DNA from: Euglena gracilis
Taxonomy: Eukaryota; Euglenida; Euglenophyceae; Euglenales
DNA: 64,000 nucleotides
Reading direction: 5' to 3'
NCBI GenBank assembly: GCA_039621445.1
Contig: CP154957.1
Coordinates: 27,884,541-27,948,540, forward strand
The notes under the pieces were generated by a model. It was not told the DNA's origin. It did not search any database and worked only from the letters and a program-made list of their open reading frames with translations. Position 1 is the first letter of the stretch; each line of letters starts with the position of its first letter. Shown here piece after piece: positions 1-12,040 of the stretch. The position numbers and the translations under genes were made by a program.

Positions 1-120
1 AATGGGGTTAGGGCAAGGCATCATGCACTGCACGATAAGGTCACGGACAGCGAACAGCAGATACATCAATGTGGTGACTTGTTCATCAATCTCATGTAGA
101 CACACACATACATATTCCAG

Positions 121-122
121 TG

Positions 123-163
<41 letters not shown>

Positions 164-182
164 ATATATGTATCTATATATA

Positions 183-221
<39 letters not shown>

Positions 222-300
222 CTATGTATATATACATACATACATATTCCAGTGAACATATATATATATATATACATATATATGTATGTATGTATGTATG
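121..300. repeat. TA-rich microsatellite
   Basis: Runs of TA dinucleotide broken by short TATC and TATG units, followed by a TATG run near 283-302. The motif ACATATTCCAGTGAACATAT occurs on both sides of the first run (about 110-130 and 241-262), so the array looks like a duplicated block. Any open frame here is only Tyr-Ile repeats. Confidence 0.95.
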
Positions 301-302
301 TA

Positions 303-2390
303 TCAAAACTACCTCAGAACTACCTCAAAACTACATAATTCAAGCTGATACATCAATGTGGCGACTCATTTATTAATACAATATACATTTTTTCAAAATA
401 TCTCCCTCTGACCCAAGCACCTCACACATCCTGTGGATAGGGTATTGTAAGCGTCAGGTCAGGGGTGAGTTCAACAACCTTCATGAAAAGCGAAGAGTGA
501 GCGTTGAATGAGGAGCAGCATCACGTTTCCTCTTCCTTGCCCCCCTTTTTACCGCTGCGTGGTTTCTGTGATGTTGGAGCCCGTCCCTTGACTGAGGGTA
601 GCCTGTGAGAGATTTGATAAAAGATGGGATAAGGGGCCATCGTGGGGGGGTAGTGAAGCACTATGCAAAGGGCGATGCAACAAGCCACTTTTTTTTAAAA
701 AAAAATGTGGAATGCCAAAAAAACCTCAAATTTGCATAATGGCCCAGTTGCCCCCGCAAAATATTTCATCAGCCTATTTTGATGCAAATTAGTCAAAAAA
801 AAATGGAACAGGCATGACGTGATCTATGTAAGCCCAAAAAAAAGCCATTAAGGCGTACATCCTTTCTAAAAATGAGGCCTGTTGCAAAAAAATGACATCT
901 TGTTGAATCATTAGAGACCTCAATTTAAACGAGAGATACAAACGTTGAAAATGTTGGATTTCTGACAAAAAAGCTGAATAAATGAAAAATCCAAACAGGC
1001 CGGTGGGAATATTTTATGAGCTCACATTAAGCACACCGCTGTTGTGGGCGCTTCAACCCAGGAATCTTTGTTATTGTGCCTGAACGTCCATACTTCTCAT
1101 ATTCCTCGGATATTTTTTTGGTGCGACGATCCTGTGATTGGACAAGCAACAACAAAAAGCATTTCCCATAACAGAGAGAACACCCGATAATCAACAACTG
1201 CACCATTCAGACTGCTGGTTTCATTGTGGAGCTGGTCCTGAGAGAAAGAAGCAGAAAAGAAACGATGCTCATCATGAATTCTTGTGATATGCTCTCGCAA
1301 TTTTTGTGAAGCCAGGTGAAGGGGTCTCCCAAACGGATACAGAAACCTCACCTCAAGCCAAATAGCGATGGGTGACGGGTTTTTGGTTTATCGAAGTTCA
1401 GATCTCACACGGGAGTGTTCGTTTCAGTTCGATAATAGCAACCCACCTTCTGCACCTTGTTCCTCCAGCTGATGTCATGAAAATGAAATATATCAACAAG
1501 GGTCCCTCGTTCTCCCCTCCTGTGCCTCCCAAAGTCAAACAGTGAGAAAGTGGGTAGGAAATTCCCGCAGATATTTTTCGACACATTTGGAGGAAATTAA
1601 AATTTCGAGATTTTCCACCATATGAATTATCTCAAAAATAAGGTCACTTCATCACCAACGACATCTGGCCGGGGGGCGGGGGGTGGGGGCGGGGGGGCTG
1701 ATTTTGGCAATCAAATTTGGCTGTGCCAGGAACAGGGGAAAGACCCCTTTTCATCCCAATCAGCATGGGCATGGGTGGGATGGGGGTGAAGTGGGGTCAC
1801 ACAAAATGAAGGGGGAAAGCTTTGGATGGGGTTCATATTTAATCTTGAAGACTTTAAACACTTTCCTTGTGGATGAAGACGCGCAATGCTGCTTTAAAAA
1901 TTGGGAAGGCAAACCTATGGGGGAGCTAACTTGGTTTGGGCTGTGTGGCGACCGGCCTTTGTGTAATCATCCCTAAGGTGGTTTGGGGGTTATGAATGGA
2001 AGCCACCCCTTCTCGGCGGGGGGGGGGGGATGATCTCTAAATTCTTGTCAGGGATTGAAAATTTTTCTAGAGAGGGTCGGTGTAAAAATTGTGGGAAGAA
2101 CCATGCATTTTCTTCGGAGGAATCTCCAAAAATTGTCCAGATGATACTGGTGCATTAACTTTACAATCAATCCCAGAGGTCGAAATAAAAATGCGGTGAA
2201 AACATGTTGAAAGAATTCCCCACATTTTTCACTGGAAGGGTGTACATGGGTACTGGGTGTACATATACAATCTTTAAACCCAAATTCATACAAGGCTTAG
2301 TTCCTGACTTTCAACATAATAATTTGCGGTTTCAGCCACACCAAGAAATTCATTTTTTTTGAAAACTGTGCAGGGCAGGAGAACGCTTTT
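303..2390. other. Unassigned sequence without a recognisable gene
   Basis: Only short open frames with no recognisable domain on either strand. The stretch holds A/T runs and a few G-runs (near 1,672-1,700 and 2,020). No element ends or RNA genes were seen. Confidence 0.5.
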
Positions 2391-3025
2391 TAGACCCGGG
2401 GGGGTTCCAACCATACAATTTTTTACTGACCCCGGGGGGAGGGGGGTCACTTCCACTCTTCCAAAAACCAATCCCTCACTTTTTTGGAAAACCCGTCAGT
2501 CACTGCCAGGGAACTTCTTAAAGACCCCGGGGGGGGGGGGTCCAACCTCCGGCTGGCAAAAAGGCTGCTGGCTGGAAATGAGCTGCTGGCTGGACCCCCC
2601 CCCCCGGGGGGGGGGGGGGGGGGGGGGGGGGGTCCGGGGCTGGAGCGGGCTGGGCTGGGCTGGGTTGGTGAAAAAACAAATTTCTCTAACACATTTTTGC
2701 CATTTTTGACATATTGATGGATGGAGCTAGATCAAGGCTGGGGGGCTGTGATGGAGGAAGCTGTGATGAGGGGGGAAAATGCATGAATAGGTGAGCTGGG
2801 CAGCCCAGTTGGCTGGCCAGCCTGCGGCCGGCTGGCCCGGCCTCCGGCCGGGCTGGACCCGACTTTATTTCAGTCGACCCCCGGGGGGGGCTCCCAGCCC
2901 GAATTTGGGCTGCTGGCTGGATTTGAGCTGCTGGCTGGCTGGACCCCCCCCGGGGGGGGGGTAGGTACCCTCCGGCTTAAAAATTCCCTGGTCACTGCCC
3001 CCGGGGGGGGGGGGTCGGCCACCCT
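2391..3025. repeat. Cluster of C-run/G-run junctions (CCCCGGGG) and GGCTGG repeats
   Basis: At least six places have a C-run abutting a G-run (about 2,396, 2,432, 2,525, 2,597, 2,880, 2,950, 3,000), separated by degenerate CTGGCTGG repeats. The same junctions recur near 7,460-7,525, 8,560, 8,760, 19,390, 19,460 and 31,460. They may be fused or self-nested termini of the poly-C-ended elements, but no boundaries could be set here. Confidence 0.5.
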
Positions 3026-3059
3026 AGAAACCAAAGGAAATTTGACCATAAAAGGGTGG

Positions 3060-3480
3060 GGGGGTGCTAGCCCGGCCTCGGAAAAAAAAAATTGCGCAAA
3101 AAATGCGCAATTTTGGGATAAATGAGCAAAATCTGAGAATAAAGGTGCAAAAGCACAAAAATGTAAAATCACCCAAAAACGTTCAAAAATGGCAACAAAT
3201 TTAAAGAAAGAATATGGAATTATCAGGAGAATGTCAGTGTAAAAAAATTTTTTTAAAAAAATCAAATTTTTCAAAAAAAAACGTTCAAAAATGCAAAAAT
3301 GGTCAAAAATGCAAGAGAAAAAGTAAATCACAAAAAAAATGTGCCAAGAAGCAAAAAAAAAAAAGTGCTGAAAAAAATAAAAAAATGCACAAAAAAATAT
3401 GATGAAATGCACAAAAATTAACATTTTTGAAAAATTTGAAATAAATGCGCGAAAAATGGCAAAAAATTGAAAAATGCGAA
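3060..3480. other. A-rich low-complexity stretch
   Basis: Many AAAAA runs separated by ATGC or TGCAAAAATG-like units. The long open frames here are products of base composition (Lys-rich on plus, Phe-rich on minus). I see no gene. Confidence 0.6.
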
Positions 3481-3849
3481 AAACACATTTTTCTCCACCC
3501 TGCTGTTTGGGGGTCCAGTTCCCCCAAGATTGGTCCGCACCCCCTTGGAAGACCCCTCTGGTCAAGGAGGGGGGGAACACCCCCCACCTAAATCCCTTGC
3601 ACCCTCCTCGTATGGAAGCCTGATCCTGTCGGCTGCCGGGCTGGACCTGGCAGTAACCCAAAAGCAGGCACAAAAGCCCAAATCTAGCTGGGTTGGGTAT
3701 TTTTTTTCAGCAATAATTTTGAGGTGCAATCCAAAAAAAAAAAGACTCAAAAAAACCACTTTGGCCATTTTTGACCCCCCCTGCTCCAAAAAAAAATTAG
3801 CACTTTGACAGGGATTTGTGCTTATCCTTTTTGGGGGGGTCAAATTCTT

Positions 3850-3905
3850 ATCCGTAGTTATCCGTAGTTATCCGTAGTTATCCGTAGTTATCCGTAGTTA
3901 TCCTT
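3850..3905 (+). repeat. Left subterminal TTATCCGTAG array
   Basis: About five tandem copies of a 10-bp unit. Such arrays near TIRs often bind transposase in hAT and Mutator elements; that role is inferred. Confidence 0.85.
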
Positions 3906-4394
3906 ATTTGCTAAAATACCCTTCCTGGCAGGGGATATCCATCTAGAAATGGCTGCAATTGAAAGGATGAAGAGAGTTGATCATCATTAACCTCAGGAAT
4001 GCCTAAAAATTCGTGAAATATGACAATCTAAACAGAAAACGACAAGCATCCAAGGCAGATGGAAACGACAATGTCCGGTGTGGGTCTTTTAATCTTTCAT
4101 CCACCATTCTTCACAAGCACCGTTGCGGCTGCCTGCCGGACGTTAGACGACATCTTCTGTCGGTTTTTAACATCAATGACACCGGCCAAACTGAAAGAAA
4201 GCTATCTCTTTATAGGATGCACGCCGCCAAATGGAAAATTGTTGCGAAAAAAAGCTGAAGAAAAGGGCTGCTTGAAAAACCGTTCAATCAACACTAGAGA
4301 CAGGAAAACAGACATAAAGAAAACAGGCTCAGAAAGGGGGGGTCACGTTGAGCCCAGAAAGGCCCAATGTCTCTGCGGCTATGTACAGAACAAC

Positions 4395-4524
4395 GTAGTT
4401 ATCCGTAGTTATCCTTATTTGGACATTTTGGCTCATCCGTAGTTATCCGCAGTTATCCGTTTTTATCCGTATTTGGGGGTTTCGGGCTTATCCGTAGTTA
4501 TCCGTAGTTATCCGTAGTTATCCA
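4395..4524 (+). repeat. Right subterminal TTATCCGTAG array
   Basis: Perfect and variant copies (CCGCAG, CCGTTT, CCTTAT), partly dispersed and partly tandem, in the same direction as the left array. They stop at the right TIR. Confidence 0.8.
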
Positions 4525-4585
4525 TTTCAGGATAAGCACAAATCCCTGACTTTGAGCAAGGCTTTTTCCAGTCCAGTCTGGCTTA

Positions 4586-4840
4586 CCCCCCCCCCCTAGT
4601 CGTATGACCGGGTTCCTGCAACCTGTGACCGGGGGGGGTGGTCATAACACCCCCATAACCTGCAACCTGTGACCGGGGGGTGGTCATAAACGAGGCGGCG
4701 GTTGTAGGTAAGGTGGTGTTAAATTTTTCGCAACCTGCAACCTGTGACCGGGGGGGTGGTCATAACACCCCCATGACCTGCAACCTGTGACCGGGGGGTG
4801 GTCATAAATGAGGGGTGGTCATACGACTAGGGGGGGGGGG
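4586..4840. mobile_element. Poly-C-ended MITE-like element, TA target site
   Basis: Perfect 24-bp inverted ends: eleven C followed by TAGTCGTATGACC on the left, and the complement on the right. TA lies immediately outside each end (4,584-4,585 and 4,841-4,842). The interior has tandem copies of AACCTGTGACCGGGGGG plus TGGTCATAA. It has no coding capacity. TA duplication is typical of Tc1/mariner-type insertion. Confidence 0.8.
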
Positions 4841-4844
4841 TAGT

Positions 4845-6400
4845 CTACAAAAACGGTATTTCCACACAATCCCCTCTTGCAGCAGACCAGCTGGGAACCG
4901 GCTGGGAGCTGCTGGCTGGGAAAGGCGCGGTTTGGCTGGATCCCCAGAAACACACGGCAGGGAATGCCGGTGTGCCCACGGTGAGAACAAGACCAAAGGC
5001 ATCAGCCCAATGCTTCACCCACTGCAGCTGTGCAGTTCACACAAATGTGATGACAACGAGCACCTAAAATTAAGGGGAGTGTCTCCTCACCGTCCACGTC
5101 CCAATTCTAAGCTAATATGCCGTCCTCAAAAGATCCGAATTTTGGCAATTTAGGTGGGTGATTCCTAAATTAGGGTGGGTGATCACCAATTCTGGCGTGG
5201 CATTTTGGCATGGTTGTGGCCAAGCACTTGAATGGCTTCTTTGGTCACGAATGACCAAATTGTCCAAAGTCGAATTTGTGTGACAAGTTTCTTCACTCTT
5301 TTCCCAAGAAACAAACCCCCATTTTTCAACAAAAATGTTGGATATCATTATTTTCAAATCAAGAAAATTGCAACGTTGCTTTTTTTTGAAAACACACAAA
5401 ATAAAATTTTGTCAAAAAGAAGACTTGGTATGGCTTTTCAGTAGTTTTTTCGAAACATTTACTCAATAAGTTCCCCACAAATGGCGAAAAAAAAGACCTT
5501 TTCCCATGATGCCTGGAGGTTGACATTTGAAAGGAGGGATGAGGGTTGGGGCAAACAGAATTGAAAGTGGCCACTTTGAGGGGGAAATTTTGAGGGGGGT
5601 GAGGGTAATTTTTTTCCATACTGAGCACCACAAATTCGAGGTTTGGAATGACCTCAAACAATAAAATTGGCAGAAAAATGTCTGATTTTGCCTTGTTTTG
5701 AAAATACAACCAAATATATTGGTTTTGAGTCATTTTGACTGGTTTCGGGTTCAACCTTGGAACTTTGGGATCATTATTTTGCCTGTTTTCTTGCCCTTTT
5801 TACCTTTTTTGCTCTGTTTTTGAAATTTGAAAAAAGAACTCAAAAAAGGCAGGAATTGACAAAAACCGTTTTTTTCAAAACATTAAAAACAAAAACAACA
5901 AAAACGATTTGCCATGATTTGGCTGTCTTGTGTCTTGTGATTTCAGAATCATTTTGTTCACGTTACAGCCATTTTGGAGGTTGGTTCCTTAGTCCCCACC
6001 ACAGCACCAGTTTGTGTTGTTCAGAGTCATGGGGAGAATAAAAATAAAAGCAGAAAAACGATTTTGGTACAGGTGCCGATTGGATTGTATGAATTCTGGT
6101 ACAAATGCCCATGTTGTTGAATGAATTCCCAGATGGCGTCCGTTTTGGTTGAACAAGTTCCATTACAAATTAACTGTTGCTTGGAACTGGCGACTGTAAC
6201 GGAATTCGTTCAACCAAATCATCAACATTGGAGGGCAGGTGTGAGGGGGGGGGGGACGTTGGACCCCTAAACTGATTTCGAAAGTCAAACCAGAACGGTT
6301 GATTTTGCAAATTGACTGTTCCGGTTTGATGAGTAATAGCCCGAAGTGGGACCCCTTACCCCCCTACCCCTGACCAGGTTTTGTGTAGTGCTGAGCTCTT
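4845..6400. other. Unassigned sequence
   Basis: No recognisable gene. A fragment near 5,570-5,603 (CACTTTGAG, then a G-run and GTGAGGGTA) looks like one end of the CCCTCACCCCCC element family annotated at 39,961-40,174, but its partner end was not found. Confidence 0.4.
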
Positions 6401-6404
6401 CAAG

Positions 6405-6600
6405 TGTGTGATGGTGCCATGCTGCAGCAGATGTTTGGGCCCGGCCCAGCCTGGCGGAGGGCCCAGCAGCCTGGCAGGCGGCCCAGCCCGGCCCGGTCTG
6501 GCAGCCCGGGGGACCGGCCTTGCCCGGCCCAGCTGGCGAACCGGGGCCCTGGCAGGCGGCCTACCCCTGCCTGGCCCGGCCGGCATGTGTTGGTTTCGGG
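6405..6600. repeat. GC-rich CCTGGC/GGCCCGG low-complexity block
   Basis: Degenerate tandem CCTGGCAGGCGGCCC-like units. They create open frames in several phases on both strands, with no recognisable domain. Confidence 0.6.
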
Positions 6601-8000
6601 CCAAAAACAGGGACTGGGGGGAGGGGGTCGAAAAATGCTCATTTTCGGCGCGAAAACAGTTTTTCCAGGTCCGGGAGGCCAAAAAACATCGTTCTGGGCC
6701 AGAATTTTTTTCGATTATTTGACCTTTTGACCTGGAAAAGTCCTGAAAACGGCTGAGTCAAAATAGGCCAATATAGTACAGATTGGAATGAAACAGGCTT
6801 ATAATGGCCATAACAGAACACGTAATTGCCAGTCGTGGAGTTACAGGGAAAGCAAAATACATAATACAAAAAATAGAAGGGCGTTCCAAGGGCTTGGCTT
6901 CAATTTAGGTCTCCAGACATTTCCTTTGATTTTGCTTCAAACATTGATTTTTTGACCCGAAAACCGCCCAAAATGTCCCAGAAATAGTCCAAAATTGGCC
7001 GAAAAATGGCCGTAACTTGGGCTACACAAAGAGTTGGGAGAAAAGTCAAGCATGGCTGGATAGGTCAAGCTTTTTTTTCAAAATATCTCGACAATGAAAC
7101 AAAGAAGATGTCCAGAGAGCAAGCCCTTGGAATGCCCCCCAAAAAAGGCCTCAAAAACACCCCCAAACAGCCGTTTTGGGCCACAAAAGCGCACCGGAAC
7201 ACAAGCCAGGCGTGTCAGCAGCCAAAATGGTGAATGGGGGGGCGATAGAGGCCTCCAGGGGACATTTCATCTAACCTCCGGAAATAATGTACGTTTTCTC
7301 AAGATATTTTCAAAAAATTGATTTTTTGACCGAAAATCTCACCCTGGCGAAATGGCCGAGGCGGAAGGAGGGGGGGCGAGCCAATCCGACCCAGTTTGGA
7401 CTCATTCGCGGGTGAGTAACTCAGGCCGGGTGGGGAATTGGGACCATACCATTGCTTAGCGACCCCCCGGGGGGGTCACTTTCTACCCTGAAAAAGCGAC
7501 CCCCCCGGGGGGGGGGGGGGCACTTTCTACCCTGAAAAAAACCAGTCAGTCAATTTTCCCCAAAAAAACCAGTCTGTCACTTTACCCCCTGGTATGGCGT
7601 ACATTGTGGCAAACGACACGGGCATTTTTATTTTTATTTTTTAAAACCCTGGGGGCCCATCCAATCAGGCCTGGGACACAAAAAATTCGTGGCATCTGGG
7701 AATATTTTCCAAAAAAAATCCAATATTTCTCTCTGAATCTGAGAATCTGAGAACCTGAGAAACTGAGCATCTGGCCTGCCCCCCCCCCCCGAGCCTTCCG
7801 AATTTAAAAATACCGAAACAGCCCCAATTTGGTTGTGTTTCATTTTAAAAATCCTGGCCTCCTCCTCCTTACATGCAAACTCTGCCCTCCTAAAATTGGC
7901 CTTTGGCCTTTGTCGCAGAAATTCACAGCATGCAAACCTTAGTGCCCGGATGGAAGGCCGATGCGCAAAAATGCTTAGGACATGAAATGAATGATTTCCC
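6600..8000. other. Unassigned sequence
   Basis: No recognisable gene. Two GACCCCCCGGGGGGG blocks, each followed by CACTTTCTACCCTGAAAAA (7,462-7,545), form a short direct duplication. Confidence 0.4.
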
Positions 8001-8014
8001 CGCAACTCCCCGCC

Positions 8015-8360
8015 GAGCCCGAGGTATGGCCGATTTACAGCCCAAAACAGCATGGCATTCTTCTGCCTCTGCCATTTTTGGCCATTTTTTTGGGGCCAAA
8101 AAATGGATTTCCCCCATATTTCTCAAAAATGGCAGGGAATCAAAGGAAACGTGCGGCGACCAAAAAAAACAACAAAGCGCTAGGAACACGCCACATGCCT
8201 GTATGGTCATTTTTTGCAACTCCTAACCTGGCCCGAGAAATTGCCATTTTCCGGCAAATTGATGCCCGAGAAATTGTCGATTTACGGCCCAAAACAGGTG
8301 GGCAGGCTCTGTTGTTTTCGGCCATTTTTGGGTCAAAAATGGATTTCCTTCATATTTCGC
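8015..8360 (+). repeat. Imperfect direct duplication (unit about 240 bp)
   Basis: GATTTACAGCCCAAAACAG (about 8,030) recurs as GATTTACGGCCCAAAACAG (about 8,278). The following GGCCATTTTTGG...AAAATGGATTTCC segments (about 8,078 and 8,320) also recur. No coding content recognised. Confidence 0.6.
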
Positions 8361-8399
8361 CAAGCTCTTATTTCTTCAGAGTCAGAGCGAAGCGCCACT

Positions 8400-9030
8400 G
8401 GGGAAAAGGGGGGATGAACCCCCCCCCCCCCGCCGCCCCGGGTAGGTGATGAAAACTGAGAATTATCAAAATGACCCCTGCCCGGTTCCCAGTTTTTTTT
8501 TCAGTTGCGAGCGGCTGGTCCCAACCATAACATTGCTTAACACCTTTCCCACCCCACCCCCGGGGGGGTGACTGACTAGTTTTTTTCAGAGTGACTGGCT
8601 GGTTTTCTGGCCAAGAGCCCCCCCCCCCCAGGGGTGGGGTAGGCTCGAAAATTAAAAAGTGGCTGGCGCCAGAGGCGCCGGAAATTTTTTGGAGTTTTTT
8701 TTGAGACTTTTTGGCAACACTGCCTTGCCAACATGAGTGCATTCAAGAGTGGCCGATCCCCCCCCCGGGGGGGGGGGGGGGCGGGGGGGGGGCAAGGAGG
8801 GTCCTGCTTGGGGGTCTGGCCTCCTTTTTTGGCACAGCAAAATGGTCCCCATCAGCCGCCCATCAGCTGCTTCAAAACACATGATCTTTGGTCACATTCA
8901 CAAAAAAGTGCAATATCAGGAAATTGGTCACTTTTATTTGGGGGTGGTTTGGGACGCGGGGGGGGACGCGCGGGGGGGGGGGGGTGCAGGGGGACGCAGG
9001 GCAAACACCCCCTTGATTTTCTTGGTGAAA
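8400..9030. other. G/C-tract-rich unassigned sequence
   Basis: Several C-run/G-run junctions (8,565, 8,620, 8,760) and G-runs near 8,955-9,000. Open frames are Gly- or Pro-rich artefacts on both strands. Confidence 0.5.
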
Positions 9031-9140
9031 CCGTCCAAGTTTTTCCCTGACATGGGCCGGAGATGGGGGAAAACAACCATTATTTGAAATGCAAGAAATT
9101 TTGCCCAAACCCTCAAAAGCATTATGTTTTAATTTGTACA

Positions 9141-9241
9141 AAAATCGACCGACACTAACAGATTCAGCAGGGGCGCCGGGCCGCTCGCTTCGCTCGCATG
9201 GCCCGGCGCCCCTGCTGAATCTGTCAGCGTCGGTCGATTTT
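9141..9241. repeat. Foldback hairpin with 42-bp arms
   Basis: Left arm 9,141-9,182 and right arm 9,200-9,241 are complementary with two mismatches. The loop is 17 bp (9,183-9,199) and is itself partly palindromic. The arm includes ATTCAGCAGGGGCGCCGGGC. It is either an intact miniature foldback element or a strong RNA hairpin. No target duplication is obvious. Confidence 0.9.
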
Positions 9242-9244
9242 GCT

Positions 9245-10250
9245 AAAACCTATTTTGTCTGGGCCCGCATGCCTGTCTTGAATTTCATTTGACTGAACCG
9301 CCTGGACGGAAATATTGCCAAAAAAAGTGGCTTTTGGCCCATCAACGGGCGCCTAAATGGAAATTGACTGACCTAAACAGATTCCAATGTCTTGGAAATC
9401 TTGGAAATGTCTTGGAAATGGAAATGTCTTGGAAAAATCGACCAACCTTTTTTGGTCCGTTTTGGGCGTTTTTGGGCAATATCCAGATTTCCCCAATTTC
9501 TTGACCGATGAAACTTAAATTCTTGAATTTAGACCATCGGGATCGGGATCGGTATAAACAATTTCAACCTAAAATCCTTTGATTTCATTAAAAATGCATT
9601 AAAATTACATCATTCCCCCAAAAAAAAGGTTTTAATAGTTGCAGAATCACCCCTCGATCGAAAGCTTCTCTTTCAGACGACCAGTGATGACAGCTGAATC
9701 TGGCCAAATTGTACAGAATGCTTATTCTCAAGGTCTAGAAAATGAAAATGGACATCCTAAGTTCAACCAGTTGTGATCATCTGACTGCAAAATTCAGCCT
9801 TTGTCTGGTCCAAAAAGCTTACAGAACCCCACAGGACCAAAAACGTCGAAAAAAGTGAAAATCCAAAATGTCCGAAATTTCACCAAAAATTCCGAATCGG
9901 ACCAGCAACAGATTTCAATGGAATGGAAATCAACTGACCTAAACAATTTCAACCTGAATTCCGTTTAAGTCAGCAGAAATTCAAGACAGGCGGCAGGCCC
10001 AGAAAATACATTTTAAAAGACATTATTATTGAAACGAGCTGCCAACTATGCTCCCCCCCAAGTGCATGACCAGACACAAACTCAACCAGTTGACTCAGCA
10101 AAAAAATAACCCAATTCCAATGAATTCTCATTATTGAAAAATCCAAATCCTTTGGCGCCGGCGACCCCCCCCCCCGAAGTCAACCGGTCCAGTTGCCTTG
10201 CTAAACCAACTGGGGGGCCCAAGAGCCTCCGACCCGTGTTCCCCTGTGGG
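9245..10250. other. Unassigned AT-rich sequence
   Basis: No gene recognised. It contains short local duplications such as CTTGGAAATGTCTTGGAAATG (9,390-9,430). Confidence 0.4.
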
Positions 10251-10256
10251 GGATAG

Positions 10257-11187
10257 ATCTGGCCTGGGGGGGGGGGGGGCAGGTAGTGGGCCGACCCTAG
10301 GGTCGGCCCACTACGACCCTAGGGTCGCTAAGGTCGCTAAGTCGCTCCAGGGTCGTGGGCCGACCCTAGGGTTGACCCTGGGGTCGGCCCACCCCACTAC
10401 CTCGCCCCCCCCCCTATCAAAAAAAATTCGAATTTTTTTTGCCGTTTTAGGCCTTCAAATACAAGGAAAACAAAAAGGAGGAATACCAATATTGGTTACT
10501 TATGCTAAAATGCACCCCAAAATCACTTGGTGACATAAAATATTTTTTTATTTGGGACCCTCGAACAGTTGAGCAACAAAAAGGATTTTCCCCCTAAAAA
10601 GGGTTCCAAACACAAGAGATTTTGTTATTTTGGGGCCCTCGCACAGTTGGGCAACAAAAGGGATTTGCCCCCCAAAGCGGGTTGGAAACACAAAGAATTT
10701 GTTATTTTGGGGCCCTCGAACAGTTGAGCATCACAAGGGAAATTTGCCCCCCAAAACAACTTGGAAACACAAGGGATTTTGTTATTTTGGGGTCCTCGAA
10801 GTGTTGGGCAAAAGGGATTTGGCCCCCAAAACGGGTTTTAAACACAAGGCTTTTGACCTCAAAATCACAAAATCCCACACTTTACCAAGTGTTTTTGGGT
10901 GTATTTTAGCATAAATAACCAATATTACTATTCCTCCTTTTTGTTTTCTTTGTATTTGAAGGCCTAAAACATCAAAAAAAAATTCGAATTTGTTTGATAG
11001 GGGGGGGGGCGAGGTCGTGGGGTGGGCCCACCCTAGGGTCGGCCCACGACCCTGGGATCGGCGCCCTAGGGTCGGCCCACTCCACGTCCTGGGGGGGGGG
11101 TCGACCTTAGCGACCCTAGCGACCCTAGGGTCGTAATGGGCCGACCCCAGGGTCGGCCCACTATCCCCCCCCCCCCCTAGGCCAGAT
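10257..11187. mobile_element. 931-bp TIR element; short relative of the 50.8-64 kb satellite element
   Basis: The element begins ATCTGGCCT plus a G-run and ends with the complement. Both arms carry the palindrome GGGCCGACCCTAGGGTCGGC, then TATCAAA, an AATTCGAATTTT block and TTTTAGGCCTTCAAATACAA, giving inverted arms of roughly 270 bp. Between the arms (about 10,600-10,860) are three A-B units of the same repeat that fills 51-64 kb: CACAAGGGATTTTGTTATTT...GGGGCCCTCG, then GGGATTTGCCCCCCAAA. No transposase is encoded. Target duplication is unclear. Confidence 0.85.
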
Positions 11188-11189
11188 GT

Positions 11190-12040
11190 GGGAGTCTTCC
11201 CCTGTGTCCTTTTGCTTTTAAAAGAAAAACAAAGTGCAGAGGAATGGCGATACAAACCTTGGACATTGTTTCAGCTGAAGTGAGGTGCAATAAATAATGC
11301 CCATTTGCAGGATATATGTGGAGCTTCTTTTCAATTTTGGAAATGCGAGCTAAATACCTGAAAAGTTGAATTGCACAGTGAGGATAAATTCAATCCAATC
11401 ACGGAGGATTTTCAGTAATTGGCCTCTCCCAACCTCAAAAATAGGCAAAGATGAGGTTTTTTGCATTTTTTTTATAAAAAAAAACTCGGCAATATTGGCC
11501 CTTCTGTGGAAAAGTTTGGGGGGGGGGTGGGCAGTGGCAAACCTTTTTTCTCTCGCAAGTTTAGTTACCCCCCTGAAAGTGGTGGCGCCGAAGGCGCCAA
11601 AGACCCAAAAATCAACCCTCAACCTGGGGCACTTTGAGGGGGGGGTGAGGGTATTTCAGAAAACTCTCCTGGGAAGAATCCAATGTCAATCAAATTCAAT
11701 ATTCACAATTTTGGATATCCAATAATCCAATATTCACAATGTGGGATCACTTTGGCAATGTGCAGTTTTCATTAAAAAAAAAATGCCTTGATCCTTTTTA
11801 TAATACTGAATCGGGGTCCGATCTCCTGCCTTGTATTTTGTGGGTATACTCTCGTGTAATCGTGGATCTCGATCTCTGCGCCTTCCGTGTTTTTCGTGGA
11901 TGGGGGGTCCACGGTTTTTGTTGAAAAATTGTGGAACTGTGAGCCTGCCCTGTATATCGTGGACCCCCTAACCAGGAGATACAAGGCAGGCGGAAAATGG
12001 CAAGGAGTAACCAGTTTTGATTCGGATGTATCATAATATC
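11190..12040. other. Unassigned sequence with a fragment of the CCCTCACCCCCC element family
   Basis: Positions about 11,566-11,654 (TTACCCCCCTGAAAGTGG, the hairpin GGCGCCGAAGGCGCC, CACTTTGAG plus a G-run, GTGAGGG, then TA) match the interior and one end of the element at 39,961-40,174. Nothing else was recognised. Confidence 0.5.

Larger units (their letters stand above)
3809..4548. mobile_element. 740-bp TIR DNA transposon with 10-bp subterminal repeats (hAT-like ends)
   Basis: The ends are perfect 20-bp inverted repeats, CAGGGATTTGTGCTTATCCT at 3,809-3,828 and its complement at 4,529-4,548. ACTTTGA flanks the element on both sides (3,802-3,808 and 4,549-4,555), a 7-bp target duplication. 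Just inside the ends are direct repeats of TTATCCGTAG (about 3,850-3,905 and 4,395-4,524), in the same orientation at both ends. A 127-residue plus-strand frame lies inside (4,059-4,442) but I recognise nothing in it. CAGGG ends and a 7-8 bp duplication suggest a non-autonomous hAT element; that assignment is inference. Confidence 0.85.

Noticed and set aside
2-376. 124-codon frame at the window start
   Set aside because: Tyr-Ile repeats from the TA microsatellite.
2870-3673. 267-codon minus frame rich in Phe
   Set aside because: Reading of A-rich DNA on the other strand plus C/G tracts; no domain.
4059-4442. 127-codon frame in the 740-bp TIR element as a transposase
   Set aside because: Too short, no catalytic motif; its end runs into the 10-bp repeats.
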